This document shows positions 6,764-15,092 of a stretch of 43,007 bases of DNA, one piece after another. The DNA comes from a virus, in the IMG/VR virus record IMGVR_UViG_3300036826_000023, positions 1 to 43,007 of that record; one strand, given 5' to 3'. The position numbers and the translations under genes were made by a program. Under the pieces are notes generated by a model that saw nothing but the letters and a program-made list of their open reading frames with translations, did no database searches and was not told the origin of the DNA. The stretch's first letter is position 1. Every line of letters starts with the position of its first letter.

Positions 6764-6931
6764 TCAAATAGAAGCACTCCTATATAGGGGCGACAAAAAG
6801 AGTAAGCTATGATCTTGGGATTGATCCCCCGAACACTCATAGCGTAATCCCCTGCCAGGGTGCTCTACAAACCGTCCGCTGTGGCAGCAGAAACCGGGGA
6901 ATATTATCTCGGGGGTAGTGCTTCTATTTGA
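6764..6931 (+). ncRNA. Candidate structured RNA, about 168 nt
   Basis: A perfect 15-bp stem closes the element: TCAAATAGAAGCACT (6764-6778) pairs with 6917-6931. Inside are several further helices. GCTATGA (6806-6812) pairs with TCATAGC (6838-6844), capped by GGGA-TTGA-TCCC. CCCC (6849-6852) can pair with the GGGG near 6897-6900, enclosing CTGCCA/TGGCAG. CCTATATAGG (6779-6788) is self-complementary. The region is open in no convincing coding frame. Orientation is assumed from the flanking plus-strand genes. A further hairpin GAGTCT-TTCT-AGACTC (6930-6945) abuts its end. I do not recognise a known RNA family. Confidence 0.65.
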
Positions 6932-6971
6932 GTCTTTCTAGACTCTACAACAACAGAAAGAAAAGGGTCCG

Positions 6972-7175
6972 ATGGAGATCGAAGGTACAGCAGTATATAG
7001 AGATGCAGATGGTAATGAACTAGACGAGAATCCGTTTTACGGATTGGTCCGAAAGCTTATCCATCTTGGATTCAGTGACACACATGATGGCACTGATGTA
7101 AATAAGGCCAACTTGGCTAGTGCTCTTAACTTGACTAAGGCTGAGAGAGCTTCACTTGACGAAGTAGAACTGTAA
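6972..7175 (+). CDS. Hypothetical acidic protein, 67 aa
   Basis: ATG 6972 follows AGAAAGAAAAGGGTCCG. The product begins MEIEGTAVYRDADGNELDEN and ends with a helical acidic segment. No family recognised. First coding gene after the candidate structured RNA, so the RNA could lie in its 5' leader. Confidence 0.65.
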   Translation: MEIEGTAVYRDADGNELDENPFYGLVRKLIHLGFSDTHDGTDVNKANLASALNLTKAERASLDEVEL

Positions 7176-7196
7176 TTCACAACAAAATAGAAAGGA

Positions 7197-7685
7197 ATGA
7201 TACCAGTGGGAAACTGGGGATCAGATTTGTTTGGTAAGAAGGACGCTGCTCCTACAAACTTGCAGGAAACGATTGATAAGTTTCCTCCGAGCTTGAAGCA
7301 AGCAATGTTTGCGGCTGCCTCTCGTACAACTATTCGTCGTCAGACTTGGAATGGTTGTGCTATGAATGCGGCAGGGATTGAAGTTGGAAAGAACAATCAA
7401 GTTCAATCTCTTGAAACTGCGGCTGCCGCATTCGGAATTTCCTCTGACTTGGTGGACTCTTTCATTAAGCGGTGGGATATTCTGGATGGCTCCGATGAGG
7501 AATGTACCCAACTTCTTCGCAACATGATCGAGAAGGCTGGGTTGTTCCGTAAGCCTGGGTCATTCAATATCCGAGTCTTTGAGCAGAAGAAGCGTGACGA
7601 GTTTGAACACTTGTTCACGACTCATCAAGTTCCTGACGAAGACATAGCTCTAGATATTCTAGACGGCAGCCTGGCCGGCGTCTAA
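7197..7685 (+). CDS. Hypothetical protein, 162 aa
   Basis: ATG 7197 has AGAAAGGA close upstream. The product is helical, with TTIRRQTWNGCAMNAAG near residue 43 and an acidic C-terminus. No motif gives a function. The gene opens the cluster that continues into the recombination genes and is followed by a large two-tier hairpin that may end its transcript. Confidence 0.7.
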   Translation: MIPVGNWGSDLFGKKDAAPTNLQETIDKFPPSLKQAMFAAASRTTIRRQTWNGCAMNAAGIEVGKNNQVQSLETAAAAFGISSDLVDSFIKRWDILDGSDEECTQLLRNMIEKAGLFRKPGSFNIRVFEQKKRDEFEHLFTTHQVPDEDIALDILDGSLAGV

Positions 7686-7701
7686 GGAATATCTAGTTGA
7701 A

Positions 7702-7760
7702 CTGGTGGGGTGAGGGAAACTTATCTGTCCGCATGGATAAGTGATGACTCGCCCCACCAG
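7702..7760 (+). promoter_or_regulatory. Two-tier hairpin between genes, overlapping the nuclease start region
   Basis: CTGGTGGGGTGAG (7702-7714) pairs with CTCGCCCCACCAG (7748-7760) apart from one G-T pair. Inside, ACTTATC (7719-7725) pairs with GATAAGT (7736-7742). The possible GTG/ATG starts of the nuclease (7741, 7744) lie within it. It could be a terminator without a T tract or a translational control element. A similar two-tier hairpin lies at 10000-10050. Confidence 0.6.
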
Positions 7761-8730
7761 CTCTCTAACCTTCGGAGGAACTTTGGAAACCAACGCTTTA
7801 ATCGAACGGGCTATGTCGTCTGATATGGACGACTGGCCTATTTTTTCTTATTCCCAATTCCAGGCTTGGGATCGTTGCGAAGAACTTTGGTTCTACTCGT
7901 ACGCCCGAAATTGGTTCAAACGTTCCAAGGGAAATGCTCTAAATCTTGGAACAGAAATTCACCTTGCTATGAAGGAATGGTACGATATGGCTATTGCTAG
8001 AGTACCAAAGGAACCTCGCAAGGAGAAGATGTATCTGTACTTTAAGCAGCGCATCAATGACCATTCAACTAACATGGATATGTTGAATGTCATTCAGAAA
8101 GCCATGCGCTTAACTATGCGCTACGTGGAGGAATTCGCCCCTGTAGAAGATAAGGGTCATCGCATCCTTAAGACGGAATACCATTTCACTGTTCCGTTTC
8201 AAAGTCCAAAGGGACGTAACTTCATCCTACAGGGGTACATAGACTTACTCACGGAATACGCCGAAAATCTCTGGGCGTGGGATCACAAGAGTATGGAGTC
8301 AAACTTTTGGACTCCGACTCAGGTAATGATGGAACCACAAACTCCACTCTACATAGTTTCACTTAGAGAGCAAATGGAGAAGGTTCATGGTGTGATCATT
8401 AATATGTTCAACACATATGATTACGCCAAGCCAGAGAAAGCTTTGACTTCTAAGCTGTTCTCTCGTGAGAAGTCATACCGAACAGACATAGAACTCAACA
8501 CGTTTAAGACAGACATGCTGAGAATGGCTGATAGGTTGTTTGACAACTATCAGAGTCCTCTCAGGTCTAAGAGACTTGATTGCAAGAACTGTGGTTTCCA
8601 AGAGCCGTGTCTGTTGAGGATCAAGGGAATCAATGACGAGCCTTTGCTGTACGAGGAATACGAACAAAAGGAAAAGGTTGAGGTTCCCTTGAATATTAGT
8701 CCAGACAGGCTGATGCAACGTGCTGGATGA
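7741..8730 (+). CDS. Cas4/RecB-like PD-(D/E)XK nuclease with Fe-S cluster
   Basis: The catalytic pattern of the RecB-like nuclease superfamily is visible: His74 in GTEIHLAM, Asp168 in GYIDLL, and Asp181-His-Lys183 in WAWDHKSM. Four cysteines (C46 in DRCEELW; C281, C284 and C290 in CKNCGFQEPC) match the 4Fe-4S ligands of Cas4/AddB-type enzymes. It probably processes DNA ends in phage recombination, with the Sak4-like ATPase and ssDNA-binding protein encoded next. There is no CRISPR array. The start is uncertain: GTG 7741 and ATG 7744 lie in a hairpin; TTG 7783 has GGAGGA just upstream; ATG 7813 would still include all motifs. Confidence 0.88.
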   Translation: MMTRPTSSLTFGGTLETNALIERAMSSDMDDWPIFSYSQFQAWDRCEELWFYSYARNWFKRSKGNALNLGTEIHLAMKEWYDMAIARVPKEPRKEKMYLYFKQRINDHSTNMDMLNVIQKAMRLTMRYVEEFAPVEDKGHRILKTEYHFTVPFQSPKGRNFILQGYIDLLTEYAENLWAWDHKSMESNFWTPTQVMMEPQTPLYIVSLREQMEKVHGVIINMFNTYDYAKPEKALTSKLFSREKSYRTDIELNTFKTDMLRMADRLFDNYQSPLRSKRLDCKNCGFQEPCLLRIKGINDEPLLYEEYEQKEKVEVPLNISPDRLMQRAG

Positions 8731-9493
8731 TAAAGTTCAGAGAGTTGTAGACAACCCAGGTCCGTGGATGATTTGGCTATACGGAGACTATGGAGTTGGC
8801 AAGACTGTACTAGCTTGTCAGTTTCCAAACGTTCTTCTGTTTGACACAGAAGGCTCACGTCAGTCTCTACTGAACCATCCTGATCTTGTCAATACTCCGT
8901 TCATTCCCATTGAGACGTTCACAGATTTCAAGAAGCTCTCAGACGAGGTTCTCTTGAAGAAAGGGGATGCTCTAGAGAAGGCTGAAACGATTGTGGTTGA
9001 TACTGTTTCGACCCTTCAAATGAAGGAACTTAACGAACAGATGCGCACAGTCGCGAAAAATCAAACTAGGCATCCTGATCTTCCGAGCCAGAATGAGTAC
9101 AACATCAACAACACGAGGATTCGCAAAGCCATTCTTGATTTGAAGGAGCGATCGGGGAAGAATCTTCTTCTTGTGTCTCACATTAAGGAGGAACAGGATG
9201 ACCAGGGAACGACGGTTCTTATTCGTCCTGGGAATTCTCCTTCTCTATCTGGGACCATTGCTTCGCTTTGCGATGGCATTTTTTATTTGGGTTCTAAGAC
9301 AGACAGCAAAGGAGAAACAACACGAACACTTAAATGTATGCCAACACCGAGAATCAGGGCGAAGAATCGGTTTGCTTCGACCCTGGAACGGGAAATAGTT
9401 GATCCCACCGGGAAAGACATTCTCGATGCTATCAACAAACGACAAGAACTTGCACTTCAATATTCACAAGAAAGAGAAACTTCAAATGCCTGA
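8720..9493 (+). CDS. Sak4-like RecA-fold ATPase (single-strand annealing/recombination)
   Basis: Walker A GDYGVGKT (residues 22-29) lies close to the N-terminus, followed by LLFDTEGS, a Walker B-like ETIVVDTVS and LLLVSHIKEE. This is the compact layout of phage AAA_24/Sak4-type RecA-fold proteins. The family helps anneal single strands and works with phage ssDNA-binding proteins, and one is encoded directly downstream. GTG 8720 overlaps the nuclease stop by 11 bases. Its own stop lies inside the next gene's first codons, so the three genes are probably coupled. Confidence 0.85.
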   Translation: MLDDKVQRVVDNPGPWMIWLYGDYGVGKTVLACQFPNVLLFDTEGSRQSLLNHPDLVNTPFIPIETFTDFKKLSDEVLLKKGDALEKAETIVVDTVSTLQMKELNEQMRTVAKNQTRHPDLPSQNEYNINNTRIRKAILDLKERSGKNLLLVSHIKEEQDDQGTTVLIRPGNSPSLSGTIASLCDGIFYLGSKTDSKGETTRTLKCMPTPRIRAKNRFASTLEREIVDPTGKDILDAINKRQELALQYSQERETSNA

Positions 9494-9989
9494 AATTGAC
9501 CTTGACTTTGGTGGAGTAAACGTCCGACCTTCTGGATGGTTCCGTCTGACAGTCAACAAGGCCATCTACAAGTCCAACAAAGCCAATGATGGAATGCTCA
9601 TCAATCTGCAAATGCAATTGACAGATATGCCGTCAGGAACAATTCCTGACACTGATGTTGATTACGAGCAGTTTGAGGGTATGATGGTTCAAGACTGGCC
9701 TTCCTTGAAGCCAACAACTCGCTGGAAGCTTGCAAAGGTTCTTTCCGCTATCACTCAGAAGGATTGGGTGGAAGATGGAATGAAGCTGGAATACAAGTGT
9801 GAGGAAGATTGTGACCAGTTCAGTGAAACTGGTAAGTGCCCTCACACAAAGCGAGTTCCGCTTTTGGAAGAAAGAACTGTGGTCGGCTTGGTGGAAGCTG
9901 GAGAGTTTGAGGGAACTCCACAAATGAAGGTTCAGCGGTACGTGGAAGATGATGGTAACGTGGAATTCGGACCTAACTTCGTGGAGTAG
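9486..9989 (+). CDS. DUF669-like ssDNA-binding protein, 167 aa
   Basis: ATG 9486 gives MPEIDLDFGGVNVRPSGWFRLTV, the beta-strand opening of DUF669-type phage single-strand-binding proteins. LINLQMQLTDMPSG and KLAKVLSAI follow. A Cys/His set (CEEDCDQFSETGKCPHTKR) in the second half could bind zinc. Position directly after a Sak4-like ATPase supports a recombination/replication ssDNA-binding role. The upstream in-frame start at 9399 would bury most of the Sak4 gene's end and is rejected. Confidence 0.75.
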   Translation: MPEIDLDFGGVNVRPSGWFRLTVNKAIYKSNKANDGMLINLQMQLTDMPSGTIPDTDVDYEQFEGMMVQDWPSLKPTTRWKLAKVLSAITQKDWVEDGMKLEYKCEEDCDQFSETGKCPHTKRVPLLEERTVVGLVEAGEFEGTPQMKVQRYVEDDGNVEFGPNFVE

Positions 9990-9999
9990 TTAACAATTC

Positions 10000-10050
10000 G
10001 TGGGAGAGAGATGTGTAGTTTGTCCACCCAAACGAAAGTCTCTCTCCCAC
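10000..10050 (+). terminator. Two-tier stem-loop between operon parts
   Basis: GTGGGAGAGAGA (10000-10011) pairs perfectly with TCTCTCTCCCAC (10039-10050). Inside, GTTTG (10018-10022) pairs with CAAAC (10029-10033). It lies in the 84-base gap after the ssDNA-binding gene. There is no T tract, as is common for actinobacterial terminators. An attenuator is also possible. Confidence 0.55.
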
Positions 10051-10073
10051 ACCAGTCCAAGAAAGGGTAAGGC

Positions 10074-11807
10074 TTGAAGTTGGAAACAGAATCAGCAGAG
10101 TCTGATCTTTCTGACTTCTTCCATTTGATCTATGGTGACTCGGTAGGATTTGCTTACATAGCATTCAAGGGGGTGAATCCAACTGGAAAACCTTCATGGA
10201 GGCAAGAATGGTTCGAGTGGCCTAATGAATCCGAATTGCTCTACGGTAGAGTCCGTGAGCAATCCGACAAGGTAGAAGTATACTTCGGGCCGGCATTGTA
10301 CTTGGAGAAGTCAAGTCAGAAGAAGGACGTAAAAGGATCGACAGTTCTATGGGCGGAACTAGATGGTCACATTCCTGAAAACCTTGGCGAGATACCTGAA
10401 CCAACTATTAGAGTCAGAAGTTCCAGTTCAGAGGGCCATGAACATTGGTACTGGAAACTGGATACGGTACTATCGGTTCCTGAAATTGAACGAATCAACA
10501 GAGTCCTTGCTCTTGCTTTGGAAGCTGACATTTCAGGATGGGATGCTACTCAAGTTCTCCGACCCCCGACCACCCATAATCATAAAAGAAACTCAACTGT
10601 CGATCTTCTGTTCAAATCCACAGAGATTTATTCCGTCGGGCACTTTGCTGGACTTCCAAGTGCTCCAAATCTTCCCGAAGTCACGGTTCTCGACAATGCG
10701 ATTCCTGACGTTAATGACGTAATAGCTACTTACAAAATCCCCGGTAACGTGTGGTACTTGTTCCGAAAAGGGTTGCCAGAGGGCTTGCGATCTGATGGTC
10801 TTATGAGACTTGGCTACCATCTAGCTGAGCTTCAATTGAGAGATGTTGAGATATTCTCACTACTTAAAAACGCAGATGGTAGGTGGGGTAAATTTGCAGG
10901 GAGAGAGGATCAGTCTCTCCGTTTAGCTCAAATTGTAGCAATCGCCAGAGCTAAGTACCCTCTAATAAACGTAGAAGTCATAGAGAAGTTCAAGACGTAT
11001 GGCTTTGAGACACTTCTTAAAACTGAAATCAACCTTGAATGGGTATGGGAAGGACTCCTACAGGAAGCGGGTTATTTCCTTCTGACTGGTCCTCCCGGTG
11101 TTGGAAAGACTCAATTCGGTTTGGATTTCGGTCAACACATAGTCTTAGGAAAGGATTTCCTTGAACGGAAAATCGTTCAACCCAAACGAGTTGGGTTTGT
11201 TTCACTTGAAATGGGACTCGCAGACCTCAAATTCTTCGTCCAAAATCAAGCGGAGTATTGGGATGCAGAGGAAATTGCATCTCTTGAAGAGGGCTTCAAG
11301 TTCTTACCTCTCGGTGAACCATTGTATCTTAACTATACAAAAGAACAAGAATTCCTAGAGGAATGGATATCGGAGCAGAAGCTTGATGGAATTATCCTCG
11401 ATTCGTTGGGTAGCACAACTTCAAACGAACTTAGTGATGAGTCCTCAGCTAAGCTACTCATGGATTTTAACGATAGGATACGTCAACGACATAATTGTTT
11501 TACCCTTTTTATTCACCATCATAGAAAAGCAAGCGGAGACAACAAAAAGCCTAATAAGCTGGATGACGTGTATGGGAATAGATACCTCACGGCTAGGGCA
11601 ACAACAGTATATTGTCTTTGGAATGATCCCAATGGAAATTCGCTTACAGGAATTCCCTTGAAGGTTCGTCTTGCTCCGAAGCCTCCTATCGTAGAAATCC
11701 ACCGAGATAACAGACTACACTTCACCATAAAGTCTGATCAATCCATTATCCAACCTCAGTCTAAAAATGGACAAGAGAAGCCCATAACTCCGAAACTTGA
11801 TCACTGA
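10074..11807 (+). CDS. Primase-helicase fusion (AEP/RepB-like N-terminus, RecA-like ATPase)
   Basis: The N-terminal 200 residues carry features of archaeo-eukaryotic-type primase domains: LWAELDGH (about residue 92), the HxW motif in GHEHWYWKL, and WDATQVLRPPTTHNHKR. The C-terminal part is a RecA-like ATPase of the RepA/AAA_25 type: Walker A GPPGVGKT (339-346), FVSLEMGLADL, Walker B DGIILDSLGS and FTLFIHHHRKASGD. The protein probably primes and unwinds DNA for the phage polymerase encoded next. TTG 10074 is preceded by AAGAAAGGG at good spacing. Its TGA overlaps the polA ATG. Confidence 0.85.
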   Translation: MKLETESAESDLSDFFHLIYGDSVGFAYIAFKGVNPTGKPSWRQEWFEWPNESELLYGRVREQSDKVEVYFGPALYLEKSSQKKDVKGSTVLWAELDGHIPENLGEIPEPTIRVRSSSSEGHEHWYWKLDTVLSVPEIERINRVLALALEADISGWDATQVLRPPTTHNHKRNSTVDLLFKSTEIYSVGHFAGLPSAPNLPEVTVLDNAIPDVNDVIATYKIPGNVWYLFRKGLPEGLRSDGLMRLGYHLAELQLRDVEIFSLLKNADGRWGKFAGREDQSLRLAQIVAIARAKYPLINVEVIEKFKTYGFETLLKTEINLEWVWEGLLQEAGYFLLTGPPGVGKTQFGLDFGQHIVLGKDFLERKIVQPKRVGFVSLEMGLADLKFFVQNQAEYWDAEEIASLEEGFKFLPLGEPLYLNYTKEQEFLEEWISEQKLDGIILDSLGSTTSNELSDESSAKLLMDFNDRIRQRHNCFTLFIHHHRKASGDNKKPNKLDDVYGNRYLTARATTVYCLWNDPNGNSLTGIPLKVRLAPKPPIVEIHRDNRLHFTIKSDQSIIQPQSKNGQEKPITPKLDH

Positions 11808-13594
11808 TGCTTATCCAAACTAGAGAAGAATTCCTACAGGCCAGGACAACTCTGCTTAAGGCAGAAGTTATCGCGGTGGACACAGAAACTAACTGGACTG
11901 ATGATTGGGATGCCAGAGAACTCATGGGCATCTCATTCCATTGTCGGTTACCGGAGAACAATGAGTACGAGCTATCGTTTTATTTCCCTTTCCGACATAA
12001 CCATGATAGAAATCTGTTCCCCAAGCACAATGAAAATCTACCATACGAATGGTTACGAGATTTGGCTTGCGTGCTCGAAAGAACAGATTGCATTTATGTG
12101 GGGCATGGATTCAAGTTTGACTTTAAAGTCTTGGAACGAGAGGGCATTTTCCTCACCGCCATACTCCGAGACACGTTACTTCTATCCTGGATGGACGATG
12201 AAAACAAGTTCTCCCATGAGCTTAACGACTTGGCGAAACTGGTCGGTGACAAAAAGGACCGCAAGGAACTTAAGGAAATTGGCAAGCATCTTGGAGGATG
12301 GGAGAAGATTCCCCCAGAAGTAATGGATCGGTATGCTTGTGGAGATACCCGCATAACATTCCACTTGCATGAATACTTCTGGCCGAAGATCGTAGAGCAG
12401 GAATTAGCAGAGCTTTACACTAAAGAAGAAAAGCGTCTCCGTATCCTTACCAAAATGGAACAAAGAGGAATTCAAATTGATAAGGATACGGCGCTTAGGC
12501 TGAGCGAGGAAGCTCGCAAAGCGATGCGAGATACTCTAGCTGAGTTTGGATACGATCCTGCGAAGCCCTCTCAACTGGCTCATAGGTTGTTCGGAGCAGA
12601 GTCAGAAGGTTGTCTAGGTCTTCCGATGCTAGGGCCTCCAACGAAGCGAAAGTCAAAGGAGTTTCCATCTGGCCTTCCTAACATGGACGAGAAGGTTCTG
12701 TCAAGACTCAATCACCCCGAGGCTCTGAGGGTGCTGGAGTACCGATCATGGCAGAAGGCCAATAGCACATGGTACGAAGGTTGGTTTAACAAAACAACTA
12801 ATGACTCCAGAATTCATCCCGAGTTTAAACAGCATGGAACTGTCACCACAAGACTCAGCTGCACTAAACCAAATATGCAGCAAATTCCTAGAGACATTGA
12901 AAGAACTCCTGTCAAATCAATGCTCAGAGCTAAAGAAGGATATGAACTCTGGGAGTTCGATTACAGCCAGGTGGAATTCCGGCTCGGAGCAATTTACGCT
13001 GAATGCACTCCTATCTTGGAAGCATACCAAACCGGAATTGACGTACATCAACTTACATCGGATAGACTTAAGCTCGAAGAACTTACGGGCTTATCAAAGG
13101 CAGAAGCTCGGTACGCAGGAAAACAAACCAACTTCCTAACGATTTATGGTGGTGGTCCAGAAGTTCTGAGAATGCAAGTCTGGAGAGATGCCAGATTAGA
13201 TTTGCCCTGGCATACCGCTGACGAGATTCTCGATGAGTTCCACAGATCATATCCTGAATGGAGAAAGATAGCGGCGAAATGTAAGAATACCGCTCTCCAT
13301 AGAGGGTATGTTAAGATGTGGAATGGTAGAAGGCGTCACTTCGATGTTGTGTGGAAATGCAAGGATGCCTTCAATAGCATAGTACAAGGGGGATGCGCAC
13401 AGATTATATTTGAGAGTTTAGAACAGCTAGACGACAAGGGATTTGAGATTGTATCTCAGGTCCACGACTCTCTCTGGATTGAACTTCCTATAGAAAGTAG
13501 TGAGTCCGATCGAGTGATTGTTAAAGAAATCATGGAATGGCCTTCGGAGAAGTTTGGAATACCATTTCCTGTAGACGAGAAAAGACTAGCATGA
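11807..13594 (+). CDS. polA: DNA polymerase I family, with 3'-5' exonuclease domain
   Basis: The N-terminal exonuclease is intact: Asp25/Glu27 in VDTETN, Asp105 in FKFDFKVL, and Asp180 in RYACGDTRITF. Family A polymerase motifs follow: motif A FDYSQVEFR (Asp385, Glu390, Arg392), motif B RYAGKQTNFLTIYGG (Arg435, Lys439, Tyr447) and motif C QVHDSLWIE (His553, Asp554). A 5'-3' exonuclease domain is absent, as usual for phage replicases of about 600 aa. Position 387 is Ser and the O-helix aromatic is Tyr-Gly-type, typical of the family. Start and stop overlap both neighbours by ATGA. Confidence 0.96.
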   Translation: MLIQTREEFLQARTTLLKAEVIAVDTETNWTDDWDARELMGISFHCRLPENNEYELSFYFPFRHNHDRNLFPKHNENLPYEWLRDLACVLERTDCIYVGHGFKFDFKVLEREGIFLTAILRDTLLLSWMDDENKFSHELNDLAKLVGDKKDRKELKEIGKHLGGWEKIPPEVMDRYACGDTRITFHLHEYFWPKIVEQELAELYTKEEKRLRILTKMEQRGIQIDKDTALRLSEEARKAMRDTLAEFGYDPAKPSQLAHRLFGAESEGCLGLPMLGPPTKRKSKEFPSGLPNMDEKVLSRLNHPEALRVLEYRSWQKANSTWYEGWFNKTTNDSRIHPEFKQHGTVTTRLSCTKPNMQQIPRDIERTPVKSMLRAKEGYELWEFDYSQVEFRLGAIYAECTPILEAYQTGIDVHQLTSDRLKLEELTGLSKAEARYAGKQTNFLTIYGGGPEVLRMQVWRDARLDLPWHTADEILDEFHRSYPEWRKIAAKCKNTALHRGYVKMWNGRRRHFDVVWKCKDAFNSIVQGGCAQIIFESLEQLDDKGFEIVSQVHDSLWIELPIESSESDRVIVKEIMEWPSEKFGIPFPVDEKRLA

Positions 13595-13665
13595 TGGCAT
13601 TATTTGGACTTGGTTGTATCATAGGTATCATTGTGATCATCAACTTCATGGTGCCTAGAAAGTAG
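13591..13665 (+). CDS. Tiny hydrophobic peptide, 24 aa
   Basis: ATG 13591 overlaps the polA stop (ATGA). It encodes MMALFGLGCIIGIIVIINF followed by MVPRK: one membrane span and a short basic tail. Supported only by overlap coupling and the clear membrane pattern. Function unknown. Confidence 0.45.
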   Translation: MMALFGLGCIIGIIVIINFMVPRK

Positions 13666-13686
13666 TACTAATCAGGAGGTCCGACA

Positions 13687-13857
13687 ATGAAATTCAAACC
13701 AAGATACATCTTTCCTCTAGTTGTTATATGTTGGCTTTGGGTTGCTTACCAAAGTGGCAATTGGATTTTTGGATTACTTATACTAATCCCTGGAACCATT
13801 GCCAGCCTAGCAGCCTTTGATCTTTTTGGTCTACATTGGAGGAAAGACGAGCAATGA
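13687..13857 (+). CDS. Small two-span membrane protein, 56 aa
   Basis: ATG 13687 has AGGAGG 9-14 bases upstream. The protein has a basic N-terminus (MKFKPRY), two hydrophobic segments (about residues 8-20 and 27-46) and a charged C-terminus (HWRKDEQ), the outline of a class II holin or other small inner-membrane protein. It is not beside the endolysin, so the holin idea is only possible. The stop overlaps the next ATG. Confidence 0.6.
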   Translation: MKFKPRYIFPLVVICWLWVAYQSGNWIFGLLILIPGTIASLAAFDLFGLHWRKDEQ

Positions 13858-14513
13858 AAAAGATAATTGCTATAGTGATGATCCTAGGAGTGTCCGCAAC
13901 AGCTTGTGCTGATGCACATTATCGTCCAGCCGAAGCTGGTCCTTCTGTTCCACCTATTGTAGATGGAATGGGATGGGCAACAAACAGTCAAGCAACAGAT
14001 TGTGCAATTGGAGTTATAGGTACAGGAGCAATAGCTGTAACTGCTGCTGCTGATCCTCCGGCTGGAGTTGTTGCTTGGCTAGCATATTCCACGGGAGCTT
14101 TTGGATCAGGATATTCACTCAATTCCTGTTGGAATGAAGCTCAAAGAAATTGGCGATCCTTCAATGTTTATGTCCATTGCTATGGAACACCAACTGTGGC
14201 GGCTACCTTTAATGATTTCAGGGAAGCCACAGCATATGTGAATATTCCTTTCTGCACATGCAATCAGGGATGCATAGCGGCTATGAATGCTGCAACCGCA
14301 ATGGTGCGAGAAAAGACAGCAAATTGTCATGGATTGTTGAAATATGCTAATCCCTGGTGTGTAGCATTTACTTTGAATGCTCTGTCCACTACTGATGATC
14401 CTCCCCCTGATCCTTTGTATGGATTGCAGCCGGGACAATCAGCACCATTACCGTCAGACTTTGATACCCCAAATTGGGATACATCAATTCCAATTCCACC
14501 ACCAGACGAGTAA
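13854..14513 (+). CDS. Secreted Cys-rich protein with signal peptide, 219 aa
   Basis: ATG 13854 overlaps the preceding stop; an upstream TTG start is rejected. The N-terminus MKKIIAIVMILGVSATACAD is a signal peptide; cleavage before or near Cys18 is possible, with SATAC a weak lipobox. The mature part has about ten Cys (for example FCTCNQGCIAA and NPWCVAF), alanine/glycine-rich stretches and a Pro-rich acidic tail (IPIPPPDE). Exported phage proteins may act in host-surface modification or superinfection exclusion, but no family is recognised. Grouped with two membrane proteins directly upstream. Confidence 0.72.
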   Translation: MKKIIAIVMILGVSATACADAHYRPAEAGPSVPPIVDGMGWATNSQATDCAIGVIGTGAIAVTAAADPPAGVVAWLAYSTGAFGSGYSLNSCWNEAQRNWRSFNVYVHCYGTPTVAATFNDFREATAYVNIPFCTCNQGCIAAMNAATAMVREKTANCHGLLKYANPWCVAFTLNALSTTDDPPPDPLYGLQPGQSAPLPSDFDTPNWDTSIPIPPPDE

Positions 14514-14519
14514 ATCCAT

Positions 14520-14636
14520 ATGAATGAGATTCAGAAATTACTCTCCGAATGGAGTTTGGTTTTAGATTTCTACGAGAAAAAGGGTAAGATCAAGGTGATT
14601 CGTTACCCACACAAGAGATGGAAGAACGAAGATTAA
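14520..14636 (+). CDS. Hypothetical basic protein, 38 aa
   Basis: ATG 14520 opens a 38-aa frame (MNEIQKLLSEWS) with a helical N-terminus and basic C-terminus (HKRWKNED). It starts seven bases after the secreted-protein gene and its TAA abuts the resolvase ATG at 14637. No function visible. Confidence 0.5.
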   Translation: MNEIQKLLSEWSLVLDFYEKKGKIKVIRYPHKRWKNED

Positions 14637-15092
14637 ATGAGGCTGCTTTCTATTGATCCCGGAAAGCATACGGGTTGGGCGGTCTGGAACTACGGTTCTG
14701 GACCGCCTCAACTATCTGTTATGGGAGTCACCCAAGAGACAGAAGAATTCTACGATGTTCTAATAGACATTGATGATGTAGATTATGAAACTATAGTCTA
14801 TGAGAACTACCACATTCGTCCCGCAGTTAATAATAGGGGGTGGGGGCATGAATGGAACCGTCCACCGGCTCTACTTATTATTGGAGCGTTGGAACTCTTC
14901 GCAAGACAAACGGGTACTAAACTGGTGTCGCAACCAGCATCCGTACTTCCAGTGGGTTGCGGGTACATTGGATACAACTACAGGAAAGGTATTCATGTAC
15001 CGAACAATGTTTCAGCCATCGCCCACGGCGCTTACTGGCTTGTCAAAAACAAGCACGCCACACCTAAAGAGTTCAAGACCGTAACATCGTAA
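14637..15092 (+). CDS. RuvC-like Holliday junction resolvase/RNase H-fold nuclease, 151 aa
   Basis: The N-terminus LLSIDPGKHTGWAVW is the first RNase H-fold strand with catalytic Asp7 and the DPG..TGWA signature of RuvC-like resolvases. IVYENYHI (about residue 54) supplies the second acidic residue, and the C-terminal HGAYWL segment sits where a late acidic/His ligand is expected. It would resolve branched DNA before packaging. The last plus-strand gene of the replication side, it converges on the minus-strand whiB gene with a 20-base overlap. Confidence 0.78.
   Translation: MRLLSIDPGKHTGWAVWNYGSGPPQLSVMGVTQETEEFYDVLIDIDDVDYETIVYENYHIRPAVNNRGWGHEWNRPPALLIIGALELFARQTGTKLVSQPASVLPVGCGYIGYNYRKGIHVPNNVSAIAHGAYWLVKNKHATPKEFKTVTS

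Noticed and set aside
7741-8730. Cas4 protein as part of a CRISPR system
   Set aside because: No Cas1, Cas2, effector or repeats are present; neighbours are Sak4-like ATPase and ssDNA-binding protein, so a phage recombination nuclease fits better.
13854-15092. Integration or lysogeny module in the non-structural half
   Set aside because: No tyrosine or serine integrase, excisionase or attachment site was found; the RuvC-like protein is a junction resolvase, not an integrase.
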